A DNA stretch of 64,000 nt from Vibrio variabilis (GTDB taxonomy: Bacteria; Pseudomonadota; Gammaproteobacteria; Enterobacterales; Vibrionaceae): the NCBI RefSeq assembly GCF_003263785.1, contig NZ_JYJK01000002.1:18368-82367 (forward strand), in the 5' to 3' direction. Made by a program: the position numbers and the translations under genes. Positions 52,669-63,769 of the stretch are shown piece by piece (within the stretch, counting starts at the first letter, position 1; every line of letters starts with the position of its first letter). The notes below the pieces were generated by a model. That model searched no databases. It was not told where the DNA came from and worked only from the letters and a program-made list of their open reading frames with translations.

Positions 52669-53187
52669 ATGCGTAATCGGCATTTAGGCGAGGTCGTACT
52701 GAGTGAAGCGCAGATCCAAGCTGGCACAAAGACAGTCGCAGAGCTTATCAACCAACAATTCAAAGAGGTAGTGGTCATCTCTGTGGTACCGGGCGGTATC
52801 TTGTTCACCGCTGATCTAGTAAGACAGCTGACGATTGAAGTGAGTATGGATACCATCTCATGCCCTCATACACCAGGTGATCGCAATAACATATCCGAGA
52901 TTGTTTATCATCAGAATATCGAAATTGAAGGCAAAGATGTCATCATTATTGATGATGCCATTGAGTCCGGCGGCACAATGAAACGCCTGGTTGAGTACCT
53001 ATCAGCTAATTGTCAACCGAAATCTCTGTCTATCGCGACGCTGTTTGTCAAACCGGGCAGAGTTGATATTCCATTCCCGCAGCTTTATGCCTATGAGATG
53101 GAAAACGACGACTTACTCGTCGGTTACGGTCTGCCTTGGAATGACAAGCTAAGAAATGTGCCTTATGTCTCTAAGCTTGTAAAATAA
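52669..53187 (+). CDS. Hypoxanthine-type phosphoribosyltransferase
   Basis: About 172 residues of the type I phosphoribosyltransferase fold. The PRPP loop is VIIIDDAIESGGTMKRL, an earlier conserved stretch is VVVISVVPGGILFTADLVRQL, and the C-terminal DDLLVGYGLPWNDKLRNVPYV is characteristic of HPRT-like proteins. It should salvage hypoxanthine or guanine, but a regulatory or alternative base cannot be excluded. GGAG lies 7 bases before the ATG at 52669. It is a single gene followed by a terminator. Confidence 0.83.
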   Translation: MRNRHLGEVVLSEAQIQAGTKTVAELINQQFKEVVVISVVPGGILFTADLVRQLTIEVSMDTISCPHTPGDRNNISEIVYHQNIEIEGKDVIIIDDAIESGGTMKRLVEYLSANCQPKSLSIATLFVKPGRVDIPFPQLYAYEMENDDLLVGYGLPWNDKLRNVPYVSKLVK

Positions 53188-53198
53188 CCAAAGTACAG

Positions 53199-53222
53199 AG
53201 GGGCATGTGTTGCCCCTTTGTT
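53199..53222. terminator. Terminator between phosphoribosyltransferase and NmrA genes
   Basis: AGGGGCA and TGCCCCT flank TGTGT, followed by TTGTTTTG on the plus strand. Confidence 0.7.
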
Positions 53223-53229
53223 TTGTCCT

Positions 53230-54094
53230 TTACTTTTCAATGACTGCGGCGAACTCTTCTGCAAATGCTCTGAAGGTTCTTGGCTTTTGACCCGTCACTC
53301 GCTCTACCGTATCTGTAACGGTCGCATAATGACCTTCTGCAAACCACGCCATGATTTCTGCGAGTTTCTCTGCCGCCCAGTCATCCATACCGGCCTCTTT
53401 CATTGCAGCTTCAGCCGCTTCTTTTGGCACATCAACATACTCAATTTGCTTACCAGATACCTCTGTTAGCACCTCAGCTTGCTCTGCAAACGTTAACGAT
53501 TCAGGCCCAGAGACCAGATAAGTTTGATTTTCATGGCCAGGCTGAGTCAACGCAGTCACAATCACCGCTGCCACATCACGAATATCAACAACACTCTGTT
53601 TCGCTTGCGCTAAAGGCAAAAAGAACTGCCCCATCGCATTGATGGTCGGCAAGCTACCAAAGAGATTCTGGAAAAAAGAGTTTGGTTGAACGATGGTATA
53701 CGCAATACCCGAATCCTTGACCATGTCATCGGTTACAACATGGGTGCGAATAATTTCTGAGCCAGCATCCGCTTTTGCGCCCATACCAGAGAGCTTAACA
53801 ATGAGCTCAACCCCTGCCACTTTCGCTGCGGCGATGGTGTTTTCAATCCACTGCTTGTTGCTCGCGTGAGCGGGCATAGCTACATAGATTTTTTTCACAC
53901 CTTCAAGCGCCTTTCGTCATTGTTTCAACATTGTCGTAGTTACTAACGCGAACCTGATTTGGGTTTAGGTCTAGCTTGCTAGCTGCATCAGCGCTACGCG
54001 CCATCACACCAAAATCTGCTCCCACCTCTTTTAGCTGCTTAACGACTTCTGAGCCTGTGTTGCCTGTTGCGCCTAATACTAGAATTTCCATCAT
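53230..54094 (-). CDS. NmrA-like NAD(P)-binding protein (atypical SDR), frameshifted
   Basis: About 288 residues. The N-terminus has the Rossmann motif LVLGATGNTGSEVVKQLKEVG and GVMARS; the second frame continues VKKIYVAMPAHASNKQWIENTIAAAKVAGVELIVKLSG, then YTIVQPNSFFQNLF and FAEQAEVLTEVSGKQIEY. This matches the NmrA/ytfG-type family of quinone reductases or redox-sensing proteins. An extra base at the CC pair 53910-53911 explains the break. It is divergent from a LysR gene, 101 bases apart, a common pairing in which the regulator controls the reductase. Confidence 0.86.
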
Positions 54095-54195
54095 AAACCC
54101 CTTGGTTCTTATGTTAGTTTCACCGGTTAAGCAGCGTACTGCCTTGGTATGGATTTACTATAGCTAAACCCATAAACATTGATTAGAGGGTTAAA

Positions 54196-55169
54196 ATGAA
54201 CTTTACTATCCCTTATTTGGATAATAAGAATCAAACCGGAATGAAAGAACTTTCAGCACTGCCTTTATTCGCTAAAGTCGTGGAACTCAATAGCTTCGCT
54301 AAGGCTGCGCGACAACTGAATGTACCGACGACCACGGTCAGTCGAAAGATCCAGCAACTAGAGCATGATCTGGGAGGGAAACTTCTTAACCGCTCAACCC
54401 GATCACTTTCTCTAACCGAACTTGGCACACAAGTCTTACCCAAAGCACAACTGATCGCCGACACAGTTTCGGAGCTCTATAGTGATGCTGAAGAAATGGC
54501 AAACCAACCTATCGGAACCTTGACAGTTTCTGCGCCAAAGGCACTCAGCCAAGATTTGCTAGCACCTATGCTGGCAGAGTTTCGAGCTCGCTATCCCACA
54601 ATTCGCATCAACCTTGCCTCATCAAACCGGTTTCAAGATCTCACCAAACAAAGTATCGATTTTGCTTTTAGACTTGGTCCTCTGCATGACTCAAACCTTG
54701 TCGCACTAACCCTTTCTCCGGTTAAATATGTACTCGCCGCATCAAAGGCGTTTTGTGCCAAATATGGAGAACCTTCTCACCCTCTAGACCTTTATCAACT
54801 GCCCTGTATTCGAAATCATGTGGAAGGCTACTTTCTACCTTGGCGCTTTGCTTACCGAGGTGAAGAGGTGGAGATCACTAGCCAATCGGATATGATTTCC
54901 GATGATTTTACTGTGACAAAAGCCCTCGCACTTAATCATGCAGGCATCTGCTATCTACCTACTCCTTGTTGCGCGATGAGTTGAACACAGGCGATGCCAA
55001 AGCACAGCTTGAGCCTTGGGTTCCGCAAGAGAGAACCATGTTATTGGTCTACCCAGACAAACGACATTTACCGCTTAAGTCTCAGTTATTTATTGAGTTC
55101 ATAAGAGAAAAGCGCGAGGAATTTAGAGAGAAACTGTCAGGGATTTCCCAAACTCAAAGCGGTGAGTGA
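54196..55169 (+). CDS. LysR family transcriptional regulator, frameshifted near the end
   Basis: About 325 residues after repair. The HTH is at about residues 20-80 (LPLFAKVVELNSFAKAARQLNVPTTTVSRKIQQLEHDLGGKLLNRSTRSLSLTE), followed by the effector domain (LTVSAPKALSQDLLAPMLAEFRARYPTIRINLASSNR; IDFAFRLGPL). One missing base near 54959 switches frame at CYLP-YSLLRDELNTGD. GAGGG precedes the ATG at 54196. It diverges from the NmrA-like gene. Confidence 0.88.
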
Positions 55170-55255
55170 TGGGCATCTCATTCACCAAGCGAGACTACTA
55201 TCCAATCACTTAAAAATCCGCTATTATCGTTCGAAATCCAAATAGGTGATATTGT

Positions 55256-56020
55256 ATGACAAGTAATTTTAAGTTAGCTGCCTCTGAGCTACTAAGACGC
55301 CGAGTGCCGGGCACGAAAGCGCCACGTCTTAATGAAACGCACCGCCCAAAAACACTCGACGATGCGCTGCAAATCCAATCATCAATGATTGATCTCCACA
55401 GTAACAAGGTGGGTGGCTGGAAGTGTTTACTTCCTCTCGCAGACGATAAGTTTGTCGTTGCGCCAATTTTTGCCGACAGTGTACAAACTGGTGATATGTG
55501 TCAGCTGTTTGCAGACAACGAGGTTGCACGAGTCGAACCAGAAATCGCCTTCGTACTCGACAAAGCGCTGCCCGCTAGCCCTGAAGGCTATAGCGAAGAG
55601 CAAATCAATGATGCTATCGGCTCCTGCCATATGGCGCTAGAGCTCATGCAGTCACGCTTTGCGGACGACAGCGGGGCTGAATTCTATGAAAAACTCGCTG
55701 ACTGTCTGGTAAACCAAGGGCTGTTTATTGGGCCGGAACTCCCTCGCGAAAAAGCATTTGATGCAGCTAGCATCAACATTACCGTCTCCCAAGATGACGA
55801 CACGCAAACCTTCGCCGGTGAGCATCCCAATAAACTGGCTCAAACGCCAATTTACTGGCTAATCAATACCATGACTCGTCGTGGTGTTGACTTCCAGGCC
55901 GGTGAAGCCATCATCACAGGTTCTTACTGTGGCATCGTTGAAGTGGCCTTTGATAAACCAACTACGATTCAGTATGAAGGCTTTGGTGAATACCAAGTAA
56001 CATTTAAGGCTAAAGGTTAA
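55256..56020 (+). CDS. Fumarylacetoacetate hydrolase-fold hydratase/decarboxylase (2-oxopent-4-enoate hydratase-like)
   Basis: A 254-residue protein like MhpD/DmpE/DmpH. Landmarks are the metal-binding region RVEPEIAFVLDKALP, the following helix DAIGSCHMALELMQSRF, NQGLFIGPE, and the C-terminal GEAIITGSYCGIVEV. Family members hydrate or decarboxylate 2-oxo-hexadienoates in aromatic degradation. No other aromatic pathway genes lie nearby, so the substrate is unclear. A GTG-like context and AGGTGATATT precede the ATG. Confidence 0.82.
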   Translation: MTSNFKLAASELLRRRVPGTKAPRLNETHRPKTLDDALQIQSSMIDLHSNKVGGWKCLLPLADDKFVVAPIFADSVQTGDMCQLFADNEVARVEPEIAFVLDKALPASPEGYSEEQINDAIGSCHMALELMQSRFADDSGAEFYEKLADCLVNQGLFIGPELPREKAFDAASINITVSQDDDTQTFAGEHPNKLAQTPIYWLINTMTRRGVDFQAGEAIITGSYCGIVEVAFDKPTTIQYEGFGEYQVTFKAKG

Positions 56021-56313
56021 GCCCTAAATGGTTTGAAAGCACGCAGCTCCCGCGGAGTTGCGCGCTTCACAACCCAACGATCCTCTTCTTCTCAATAGCT
56101 CTCCTCATCAGGGTGCCGATGTTACCCTATCATTAATGAGTCACAATTTGTGTTTCCTGACTGCTCTGGCACCGAATGCTTCACCGACAAAGGTTCTTTG
56201 CAAATCATGGGAGTTGAATCAACTTACTCAACCGCACTCAATCATTTGCTGTCCACCAAATTTACTGATAAATTCCCGCTGAAATTTCATCACACAGCAA
56301 GGAGGACCTTCCA
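56021..56313. other. Intergenic region before the leader ORF
   Basis: No supported gene. It contains the promoter for the leader ORF and methyltransferase and, at 56045-56068, a short hairpin (GCAGCTCCCGCGGAGTTGCGC) that may terminate the hydratase gene. Confidence 0.4.
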
Positions 56314-56370
56314 ATGATTCGTTTTCTATCTACTACTTTATTTCTGCGTCCTTGCGCGTTGTTAGGCTAA
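56314..56370 (+). CDS. Short leader peptide upstream of the methyltransferase
   Basis: An 18-codon ORF, MIRFLSTTLFLRPCALLG, with a very strong ribosome site (AAGGAGGA, 56299-56306) and an ATG 7 bases later. The strong translation signal for so short a frame, its position 61 bases before the methyltransferase, and an inverted repeat over its last codons fit a regulatory leader (attenuation or translational coupling). I know no family for the peptide; real expression is unproven. Confidence 0.5.
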   Translation: MIRFLSTTLFLRPCALLG

Positions 56371-56386
56371 TCATCCTACCTAACAA
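56359..56386 (+). promoter_or_regulatory. Stem-loop across the leader stop codon
   Basis: TTGTTAGG (56359-56366) pairs with CCTAACAA (56379-56386). It covers the last leader codons and the stop, so ribosomes on the leader would melt it. A second possible stem (CGACA/TGTCG, 56398-56420) follows before the methyltransferase start. Confidence 0.5.
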
Positions 56387-56431
56387 TCCTGTAAGGACGA
56401 CACACTAACTTATTGTCGGAATTACAAAAAC

Positions 56432-57274
56432 ATGTTCAAAAATCTGAACGATGCTACTGAAAAACCACAGGTTTGGTCAGCCTACACTGCCGATCTGCTG
56501 TGGACAGATGCACATATTGCCAAACAGATGCTCGCGTTTCACCTAAACCCTGATATCGAAGCAGCATCGCGTTCATTCGCATTCATCGATGAGTCTGTTG
56601 ACTGGTTAGTTAACGAGTTTGGTCTAAATGCGTCTTCCAAAACCATCGACTTTGGTTGCGGCCCTGGACTTTATACTCAACGGCTAAAATCACGTGGTAT
56701 TGGCACGGTTGTGGGGTTAGATTTCTCTGAAAACTCTTTGCGTTATGCCAAGCAACAGGCAGAGCAAGCAGGGCTGGAGATTGAGTATCGTCTTGGCAAC
56801 TACCTTGACCATAAAGAAATAAGAACGTTTGATTTGATCACTATGGTGATGTGCGACTTCTGCGCTTTAAATCCAACACAGCGCTCGTCGTTACTAGCTA
56901 AGTTCAAGTCGATGCTTGCACCAAATGGGTCTATTGCTCTCGATGTCTACACGACATCCAGGTTTGCTAACCAGACCGAGTCAGTGACGCTCGACAAGAA
57001 CACAATGAACGGTTTTTGGAGTGCTAAAGACTATTGGTGCATCCAATCCAATTTCACTTATCAAGATGAAAAAGTGACGCTGGACAAATACGTGATCTAT
57101 GAAGAAGAAAGTGAAAAAACCGTATATAACTGGCTGCAGCACTTCTCACTTGATCAGATCGAAGCGGAACTTGAGCCTCATGGGTTAGCAATCAAGGCAA
57201 GCTACAGCGACCTACGTGGTAAACCGCTTGTAGAGGCGGATGAGATGGCGCTAGTGATTGGACACCAGAGTTAA
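56432..57274 (+). CDS. Class I SAM-dependent methyltransferase
   Basis: A 280-residue Rossmann-fold methyltransferase. Motif I is TIDFGCGPGLYTQRLKSRG, followed by VVGLDFSENSLRYAKQQ, and motif IV is DLITMVMCDFCAL. The N-terminal extension (VWSAYTADLLWTDAHIAKQMLAFHLNPD) probably recognises the substrate. The methyl acceptor cannot be named. The ribosome site is weak, which fits control by the leader ORF upstream. Confidence 0.85.
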   Translation: MFKNLNDATEKPQVWSAYTADLLWTDAHIAKQMLAFHLNPDIEAASRSFAFIDESVDWLVNEFGLNASSKTIDFGCGPGLYTQRLKSRGIGTVVGLDFSENSLRYAKQQAEQAGLEIEYRLGNYLDHKEIRTFDLITMVMCDFCALNPTQRSSLLAKFKSMLAPNGSIALDVYTTSRFANQTESVTLDKNTMNGFWSAKDYWCIQSNFTYQDEKVTLDKYVIYEEESEKTVYNWLQHFSLDQIEAELEPHGLAIKASYSDLRGKPLVEADEMALVIGHQS

Positions 57275-57315
57275 CTAAACAAAAACGTACGTTACATACT
57301 GTAAACTCACCTAAT

Positions 57316-57352
57316 AGCCTACCTTGGCTCATAATCTAAGACCAGGTAGGCT
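57316..57352. terminator. Terminator between convergent methyltransferase and protease genes
   Basis: AGCCTACCT and AGGTAGGCT form a 9-bp stem with a 19-base loop. It overlaps the last codons of the minus-strand protease gene. Confidence 0.55.
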
Positions 57353-60088
57353 CCGGAGTACTTTGTATCAAGCCTTTTTCTAATGTCCTACGACGACGAA
57401 CTCCCACTACCGAAAACGCGGCAAGGCCAAGCCCCAAAAGTCCCTCAAGGCCAATTGCGCCGCCGCCACTACCGCTACCTCCGCCCCCAACTTCAGGCGT
57501 TGGCTCAATCTTTTTCGGCAACACAATATCAAATGAGAGCGGATACCAGTCGGATAATTCACTGGTTTGAAAGCTAATAGCAATACTCAACGTTTCACCT
57601 TCTAAGTCTTCAGAAAAACGGGCTTGCAAGTCAATGACGTTATTCTTCGCATCAACTCGCTCAGACGCAAAGTTTAGCCCTGAAGATTGGTCAATCACTG
57701 CGGATGAAAGCTGCTGATTACCTGTTAATTGAATACGACATAACCTTTCTTCCCCAATCTCACAGCTATGAACAATAATTGGTGAGGCGTGTTTGACAAC
57801 TTGAATCTCTTTTTCTGAGAAGTCTTGATTGGATATAGTCACGGCATAATTACCAGCCTCGAAATGGCTGAAGTCTAGGATTGCCTTTCCCCCACTTTGT
57901 TTAATGTTCAATTCTTTACCAGCGACCTCGACTCGATAGCCATCGAAATGGTTAATGTCGCCTAGTACGAACTCGAACTCTGCTGGTGCTAGTGATACAT
58001 AGTCTACATCAACCAAAATAGGTTCTTTACGTAGCAAATGGCGGATATCGAAATTCACTGTGGTTTTACTCACCACCTTCTCATAAGTCTCGCCCATCCA
58101 GCTTAGCGAAGGCTCTGTAATCAGTAGCTCTACCGGAATGGCTTTCGCGTGAAATAGCCAGCGCTCATAACCATATTTTTCCATCACGCGACCAGCGAGA
58201 TCATCGGCAAGCTTTTGAGTGAGTTCTCGTTCTGAGTACTTAGATGTCGCACTCAAATGAACTCCATCGCTCTGCACCTCAATCGAGATATCAAAGTAGT
58301 TATTCAGCCAGTCTAATTGACGATGATCCGTTTCATTGGCCAAATCGTCATAGTTCACCGCTGTAGAAGACCTCAAGCAACTGTAACCATTTGGATCTGG
58401 CTCGATACAGGGGGCCAAAGAAGACACTAAATACAATTTGGAATCTTCACTTAAAGGGCTGACAACCCTACCTGAGCGAAAGGCGCGTTATTAATTTGAG
58501 GCACATAGGTATTACTTGCATCCGATACAATATTAGATGCTTGCTTTGTCGGTACCAGGACAGAACCTAACACCGACTTTCTTACCCCTTCCGCACCTTC
58601 AATCTTGTACATCCCTATCACGCTGACACACTCTCGATAGTTATCATCAAGAGTGACATCAACATAGTTATTATCCGTAACGGTGACAACACCACTCTCG
58701 TAGTCATACTCATCGGGAAAATCGAGTCGATCGCAATCGTAACTACGATAAATCTCGTAAAGACCCGATACATCAGGCCACTCCACACGATAGCCGTCCG
58801 AATTTTGAGACAATGAGAGAGACTGCATATCGTAACGCTGATGGATCATGTCTTGCTCGGCGATTCGTAAAAATGCCGCCATATCCGCACTGTCTTCCGC
58901 ACCAGCAGCACGGCCGAGATCAATTCCATGAAGTTTTTTCGAGTTCGAAAAGCTGACTACCGCTTCACAATAGCTGTCTGCTGTTTCCCAACATGATGAA
59001 TAGTAGGCCATGATGCTATAAAGGCTTTCTGAAGGGTTAATATAGCCATAGTTAATGGCACCAAAATGATGTTCACCGCCAGCTCCCCAACCACCCGTCT
59101 CTAGGGTATGTCTATCGTGATTTGCTCCTAAATTGTGCCCGGTTTCATGAGCACTCACGCGGCCATTACCAATAGCATTTGCCTTCACTAAATTAAAGTA
59201 CGGAGGATCACTGAAGTAATCAGGGCGGTTGATGTTGTCTTCGTCATACCCTAAACCACTGTAAGCTATCCCTCCCCAGCCACTGTTTAGGTTGTTATCG
59301 GTAATAATCTGCACTACATCAATAGCATTGATTGCGATAAGACGTGATACTTCAGGTATTGCGCGTACAGCTTCCCTTGTTTCGATGGTTCCAGACTCTT
59401 GAGGAAAATCAAAATCAGCGAATATAAGGCGATTTTTGATCCCTTTTTTCATATCTGTTTCATTAAAAGCTCGTTCAGCATTCACCAGATCTGCTTGCAA
59501 TAGTTCTCTAGCTACAGCGACATTCTCAGGTGTTACCTCACTATCCCCAGTCAAATAACGGACGGTGGAATGATCGAATACCACTATTTGATGAACTGTA
59601 TCGCGCTTAATTGGTGGTGCAGGTAAGGATTGATCTGCTTGAGTGAAAGATTGATAGTCGGGAGAAAAATTACGAGATCTCGATTGTGCTTGCGTATAGT
59701 GGACAATATTATCTTCAATTAGATGTGGCCGAACTCGCGACCGCACCGAATAGTCGTCATTTCTCCAAGTCACGGTGTAAGTCACTTGCTTCCAATGCAA
59801 CTGCGCCACCAGCTTATCGCCCACTAAAGCAATTGAACTAAGGTTGTTGTCCTTCTCACCCTGATATTTGAGAGCGCCGACAAGACGATTACTTTTGCGA
59901 TCTAACACTTCAAACTGCATCTGCTTCATCGCTATGGATGGTAAGTCAACGACTGTTGGAAGCTCAGCAAAGCCGTTTTCCAGTTCATGCCATGACTGAT
60001 GTGCAAAAGTACTAAAGGAGCATAGCGCAAGGATACTCGTGCTAGCTACCTTAATTAACGTAAATAGCCGGGACTGTTTTAATTTCAT
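57336..60088 (-). CDS. Metzincin metalloprotease with GlyGly-CTERM sorting tail, frameshifted
   Basis: Two frames (60088 to about 58471, then to 57336) form one secreted protease of about 917 residues. Signal peptide: LIKVASTSILALCSFSTFA. The catalytic motif is HETGHNLGANHDRH (HExxHxxGxxHD) with a Met-turn in SIMAYYSSC. After beta-rich domains it ends in GGGGSGSGGG, a hydrophobic helix and RRRR, the GlyGly-CTERM signal cut by rhombosortase and exported by type II secretion. The break lies at the CC pair 58471-58472. The ATG at 60088 or 60097 may be used. An A-run just after the RRRR may hide an earlier natural stop. Confidence 0.88.
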
Positions 60089-60276
60089 TATTGACATCCA
60101 TTTCCGAATTATCGTTATAGTAAGTTCATTCACTACGACTTACTTGGATGCCAATGTATCACTAGAAAAGTAAATTTTATAAAGTTAACATTTCTATTTG
60201 AGGGTGAGATATCAATAACTTTTGAAGAGTATGAGATATGCAGCCCACCAAACATGAGCTGCACTTAATGACTTAG

Positions 60277-61858
60277 TTATTTATCATGGGAGAGCGTTGA
60301 TAGGTAGTCAATGAACTCCAACGGCCCTAACTCTTGAAGCTCACTTTTTAGTTCAACTTTAGGCAAAGAGTAGTATTGAGCGACTCTTTCATTTAACCCA
60401 CTATTTTCATTACTCTCTCCTTTCGCTAAGAAATCCCAACCATAAAACTGAGGAGTATTAAGAATTGCATAATCTTCAACGATTAGCGGTTCGGTACCAG
60501 TATGTGCTAGTGCAGGCAGAGTGACTCTCTCCAGCTCTACTTTGTATAGGCCATAGGTAGCAAGAGATACATAGAATAAACCTAGCGAGTAAATAGGAGC
60601 GAAAACCAAAAGCGTGTTTCTTTTGCTCCAGTATGTGGTCACCAGCATCGTGATAATGAGAGCCGAAAGGTAAGTGGCGAAAAAGTATGCTCGTCTGGTG
60701 GGGAACCACTTATAACATAGACAGAAATATCAACAAGCAGCAACACACTAATCAATGAAATGAATAAAAGTGTCTGAGCGTAGGCATTTCGCTGAGGCTT
60801 AAGGATAAGAATAGATGCTATGACTGCGGACAAAATGCCATTGGCGACCAGAATTACAGCTCCGAGTGCATCCCCTGCCATTGTACCTTCAACAATAAGC
60901 AAGGCCAGTAGTAGGACGATGACAGAAGCATAACCCAACCCAACCGAGAACGATATGTTTGCAATTCGGCTTTTTTGAGTACACCAAACGAGTATGACAC
61001 GACTATCAATGAGGCCAGTGCTACCACGTAATTCGTTTTAAACATTGACTTGCCGATGTTAAGTAAGGCATAGGCAAAAAAGTCCGGAGCCTGTGCGGAA
61101 AACAACCAACCAATGAGTTCGCCTGCACCGACATTATCTGCTTGTCCTGCTCTAGCTTGGGTGCCCGGTGCAAAATACAACACTATAAATCCAGCGATAA
61201 AACTCACGGACAAGGCAACGTAGCGCCAATTCCACTCTCTCTTTGTTGCGATAATGGAGCTGATGAATGCGGCATGAATGACTAAACCCACCGCTCCCAT
61301 ATCAAAGCTACTCATACCCGCAAAAAAGCCTAAGATACTGATGGCAACTACTGAACCCACCGAGGCACGATCAAACCAAGTTGTTTGCCCTGCTACATAA
61401 TATCTCACCAATACGAAATGGCCCAAAAACAGACTCAGCGAGAGGGCATAATTGAGTGCGCCTGCCCGCCACAAGAAAACGGCGCCAAAGATAGAGCCTA
61501 GCATCAATATCGTAAGCATCACTAATATCGACAAGGAGTGACTGGTTGACGAAGGTTTCCTCACATAGAGGATCTGATAAGTAAAGTAGAAAATGGAGGC
61601 GAAAATCAGAGTATTGAAAATACTGTATGTAACACCATTTAGCCAGTCACCTAGCAACAATAGTAATAACTCACCAGTACGAGCATTCCAGGTCATAAAT
61701 GAGTGCACCGCCGCCTGCAGTCCTCCTACATTCTCAGAGGCCATTAAGTGACCAAAATCATCAGAAACTAGAGGGAAAAACAGGTTTAATACAAAGAAAT
61801 ACAATGTCAGGCAAATCAGAGCCTTTAAAAAACTAAACGGATTATTAGAAGAAAGCAT
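60277..61858 (-). CDS. Multi-pass membrane protein (DUF6056/glycosyltransferase-like), two frameshifts
   Basis: Three frames (61858-about 60971, about 60971-60705, about 60705-60277) build one protein of about 527 residues with 11 or so hydrophobic helices. It begins LKALICLTLYFFVLNLFFPLVSDDFGHLMA, an N-terminal acidic Asp-Asp loop after helix 1 like that of GT-C membrane glycosyltransferases, with WNARTGELLL and FLWRAGALNYAL following. Breaks lie at the six-T run 60971-60976 (one more joins VLKKSRIANISFSVGLGYASV) and near 60705. Such proteins are expected to modify surface glycans; the substrate is unknown. Confidence 0.65.
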
Positions 61859-61961
61859 GAAGCACCAAAATTAAACACTTTATTGGAAGAATTATTACAC
61901 AGCCCCCATTAGAACTACAGGCAAAGAATGGCTCAACATCACTTGCTCGCCTTTGTTGGAC

Positions 61962-61988
61962 AAAAAAGCCGCCTCAACCGAAGGCGGC
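61962..61988 (-). terminator. Terminator of ahpF
   Basis: GCCGCCT and AGGCGGC flank 7 bases and the minus strand continues TTTTTTG. Confidence 0.85.
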
Positions 61989-62011
61989 AAACTGGAGTTT
62001 ATCTTATAGAG

Positions 62012-63604
62012 TTAGGCCAATTCCTGCTCTTTCACTGGCGCTGGGTTGCGAATCAAGAAATCAAACGCACCCAAGCTTGCTTTCGCACCTTCGCCCATCG
62101 CGATGATGATTTGCTTGTAAGGAACGGTCGTTACATCACCCGCCGCAAATACGCCTTTCATGCTGGTTGCGCCATGGGCATCAACTTCGATTTCACCGCG
62201 TGGTGATAGCTCGACTTTTGTCCCTTTTAGCCATTCACTGTTTGGCACCAGACCGATTTGAACAAAGATACCCGCAAGCTCGATTTGCTTGATTTCATCT
62301 GTGTTGCGATCTTTGTACTCAAGACCTGTCACTCGCGTGCCATCACCCAGAACTTCTGTGGTTTGAGCCATCGTGATGATATCGATGTTTGGCATGCTGT
62401 TCGCTTTGTCGATAAGCACTTGGTCTGCACGTAGTACATCCGCAAATTCAAGAACCGTAACGTGCTCAACAATACCTGCTAGGTCGATCGCCGCTTCAAT
62501 ACCTGAGTTACCGCCACCGATAACTGCTGTGCGCTTGCCTTTGAATAGTGGACCATCACAGTGTGGGCAGTAGGCCACGCCTTTGTTGCGGTACTCTTGC
62601 TCACCCGGGACGTTCATTTCGCGCCAGCGTGCACCCGTACTTGTGATGACAGAGCGAGCTTTTAGCACTGCACCGCTTTCTAGTACCACGTGGGTGTAAC
62701 CGTCATCGGTATCTTCCGCGTCAATGATATTCGCCGCGCGCTGCTCAGTGATGACTTCAACGCCGTATTCTTTGACGTGCTCTTCTAAACTTGCCACCAG
62801 CTTAGGACCTGTGGTCGCTTTGACTGAAATAAAGTTCTCGATTGCCATTGTATCCATCACCTGACCACCAAAGCGCTCCGCGACCACGCCAGTGCGGATC
62901 CCCTTACGCGCTGCATAGATAGCGGCTGAAGAGCCAGCAGGACCACCACCGACAACCAACACATCAAACGGCGCGGTTTCATTTAGCTGATTGGCTTTTT
63001 TCTCCGCGGCCCCTGTGTCGACTTTATTTAGAATTTCATTCAGTGACATACGGCCTTGGCCGAACAGTTCACCATTAATGAACACGCTTGGCACTGCCAT
63101 GATGTCGCGCTGCTTCACTTCATCTTGGAATGCTGCACCGTCGATCATAGTAACGTTAACCAGCGGGTTAATGGCTGCCATCATATTGAAGGCTTGAACC
63201 ACTTCTGGACAGTTTTGGCATGATAGAGAGATAAAGATCTCTACATCTAGCGGTGAGTTTAGTCCTGCGATTTGCTCAATGGTTTCAGCTTCTAATTTGA
63301 TTGGGTGACCACCTGTGTGCAATAGCGCTAGCACAAGTGACGTAAATTCGTGACCCATTGGCAGACCGGCAAAACCAATAGCGGTGCCCTTCTCTGGGTT
63401 GACAACGCGCATGACTGGCTTGCGCGGGCTTGCAGCATCGTCGCGTACGACGTCAATTTTGCTGCTAAGTGATGCGATGTCATTAGCAAGAGATTCGATC
63501 TTGCTTGCCGTATCACTGTCATCAAGGCTGAGAACCAATTGAACTTGGGTTTTAACGTTTTCTAGATACGCTTTTAATTGCTGCTTCATTGCTTGATCTA
63601 ACAT
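62012..63604 (-). CDS. ahpF: Alkyl hydroperoxide reductase subunit F
   Basis: A 530-residue flavoprotein that passes electrons from NADH to AhpC. The N-terminal domain has two thioredoxin-like folds with the redox pair CQNC ([10 protein letters not shown]); the thioredoxin reductase-like part has FAD motif [19 protein letters not shown], the redox pair CPHC in [11 protein letters not shown], the NADH motif [18 protein letters not shown] and the C-terminal [16 protein letters not shown]. Length and order are typical. ahpC lies directly upstream on the same strand. Confidence 0.96.
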   Translation of the reverse strand: MLDQAMKQQLKAYLENVKTQVQLVLSLDDSDTASKIESLANDIASLSSKIDVVRDDAASPRKPVMRVVNPEKGTAIGFAGLPMGHEFTSLVLALLHTGGHPIKLEAETIEQIAGLNSPLDVEIFISLSCQNCPEVVQAFNMMAAINPLVNVTMIDGAAFQDEVKQRDIMAVPSVFINGELFGQGRMSLNEILNKVDTGAAEKKANQLNETAPFDVLVVGGGPAGSSAAIYAARKGIRTGVVAERFGGQVMDTMAIENFISVKATTGPKLVASLEEHVKEYGVEVITEQRAANIIDAEDTDDGYTHVVLESGAVLKARSVITSTGARWREMNVPGEQEYRNKGVAYCPHCDGPLFKGKRTAVIGGGNSGIEAAIDLAGIVEHVTVLEFADVLRADQVLIDKANSMPNIDIITMAQTTEVLGDGTRVTGLEYKDRNTDEIKQIELAGIFVQIGLVPNSEWLKGTKVELSPRGEIEVDAHGATSMKGVFAAGDVTTVPYKQIIIAMGEGAKASLGAFDFLIRNPAPVKEQELA

Positions 63605-63664
63605 ACTGATACCTATTCTATAAGACTGCTTAACATCAGAAGGAATTTAAAAAGGGATAATTAA

Positions 63665-63680
63665 AAAAGGGGACCCTTTT
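63665..63680 (-). terminator. Possible attenuator hairpin before ahpF
   Basis: AAAAGG and CCTTTT pair around GGAC, and the minus strand continues with TTTTTTAA. The stem is A-T rich and short, so any termination would be partial. Confidence 0.4.
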
Positions 63681-63710
63681 GATGTTGATTTAATAATATA
63701 TTTAAAGGGT

Positions 63711-63769
63711 GCACGCCCCCACTTTTACAAGCCAATGGTAGAAGCCATAAAAGTGACTGCGGGGCGTGC
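63711..63769 (-). promoter_or_regulatory. Nested hairpin between ahpC and ahpF
   Basis: GCACGCCCC/GGGGCGTGC form the outer stem, CACTTTTA/TAAAAGTG the next and ATGG/CCAT the tip. Three nested perfect arms in 59 bases indicate a long stable structure in the ahpC-ahpF transcript, probably limiting decay or read-through. Confidence 0.65.

Noticed and set aside
56058..56282. 74-codon open frame before the leader ORF
   Set aside because: Composition does not look like a protein and no ribosome site precedes it.
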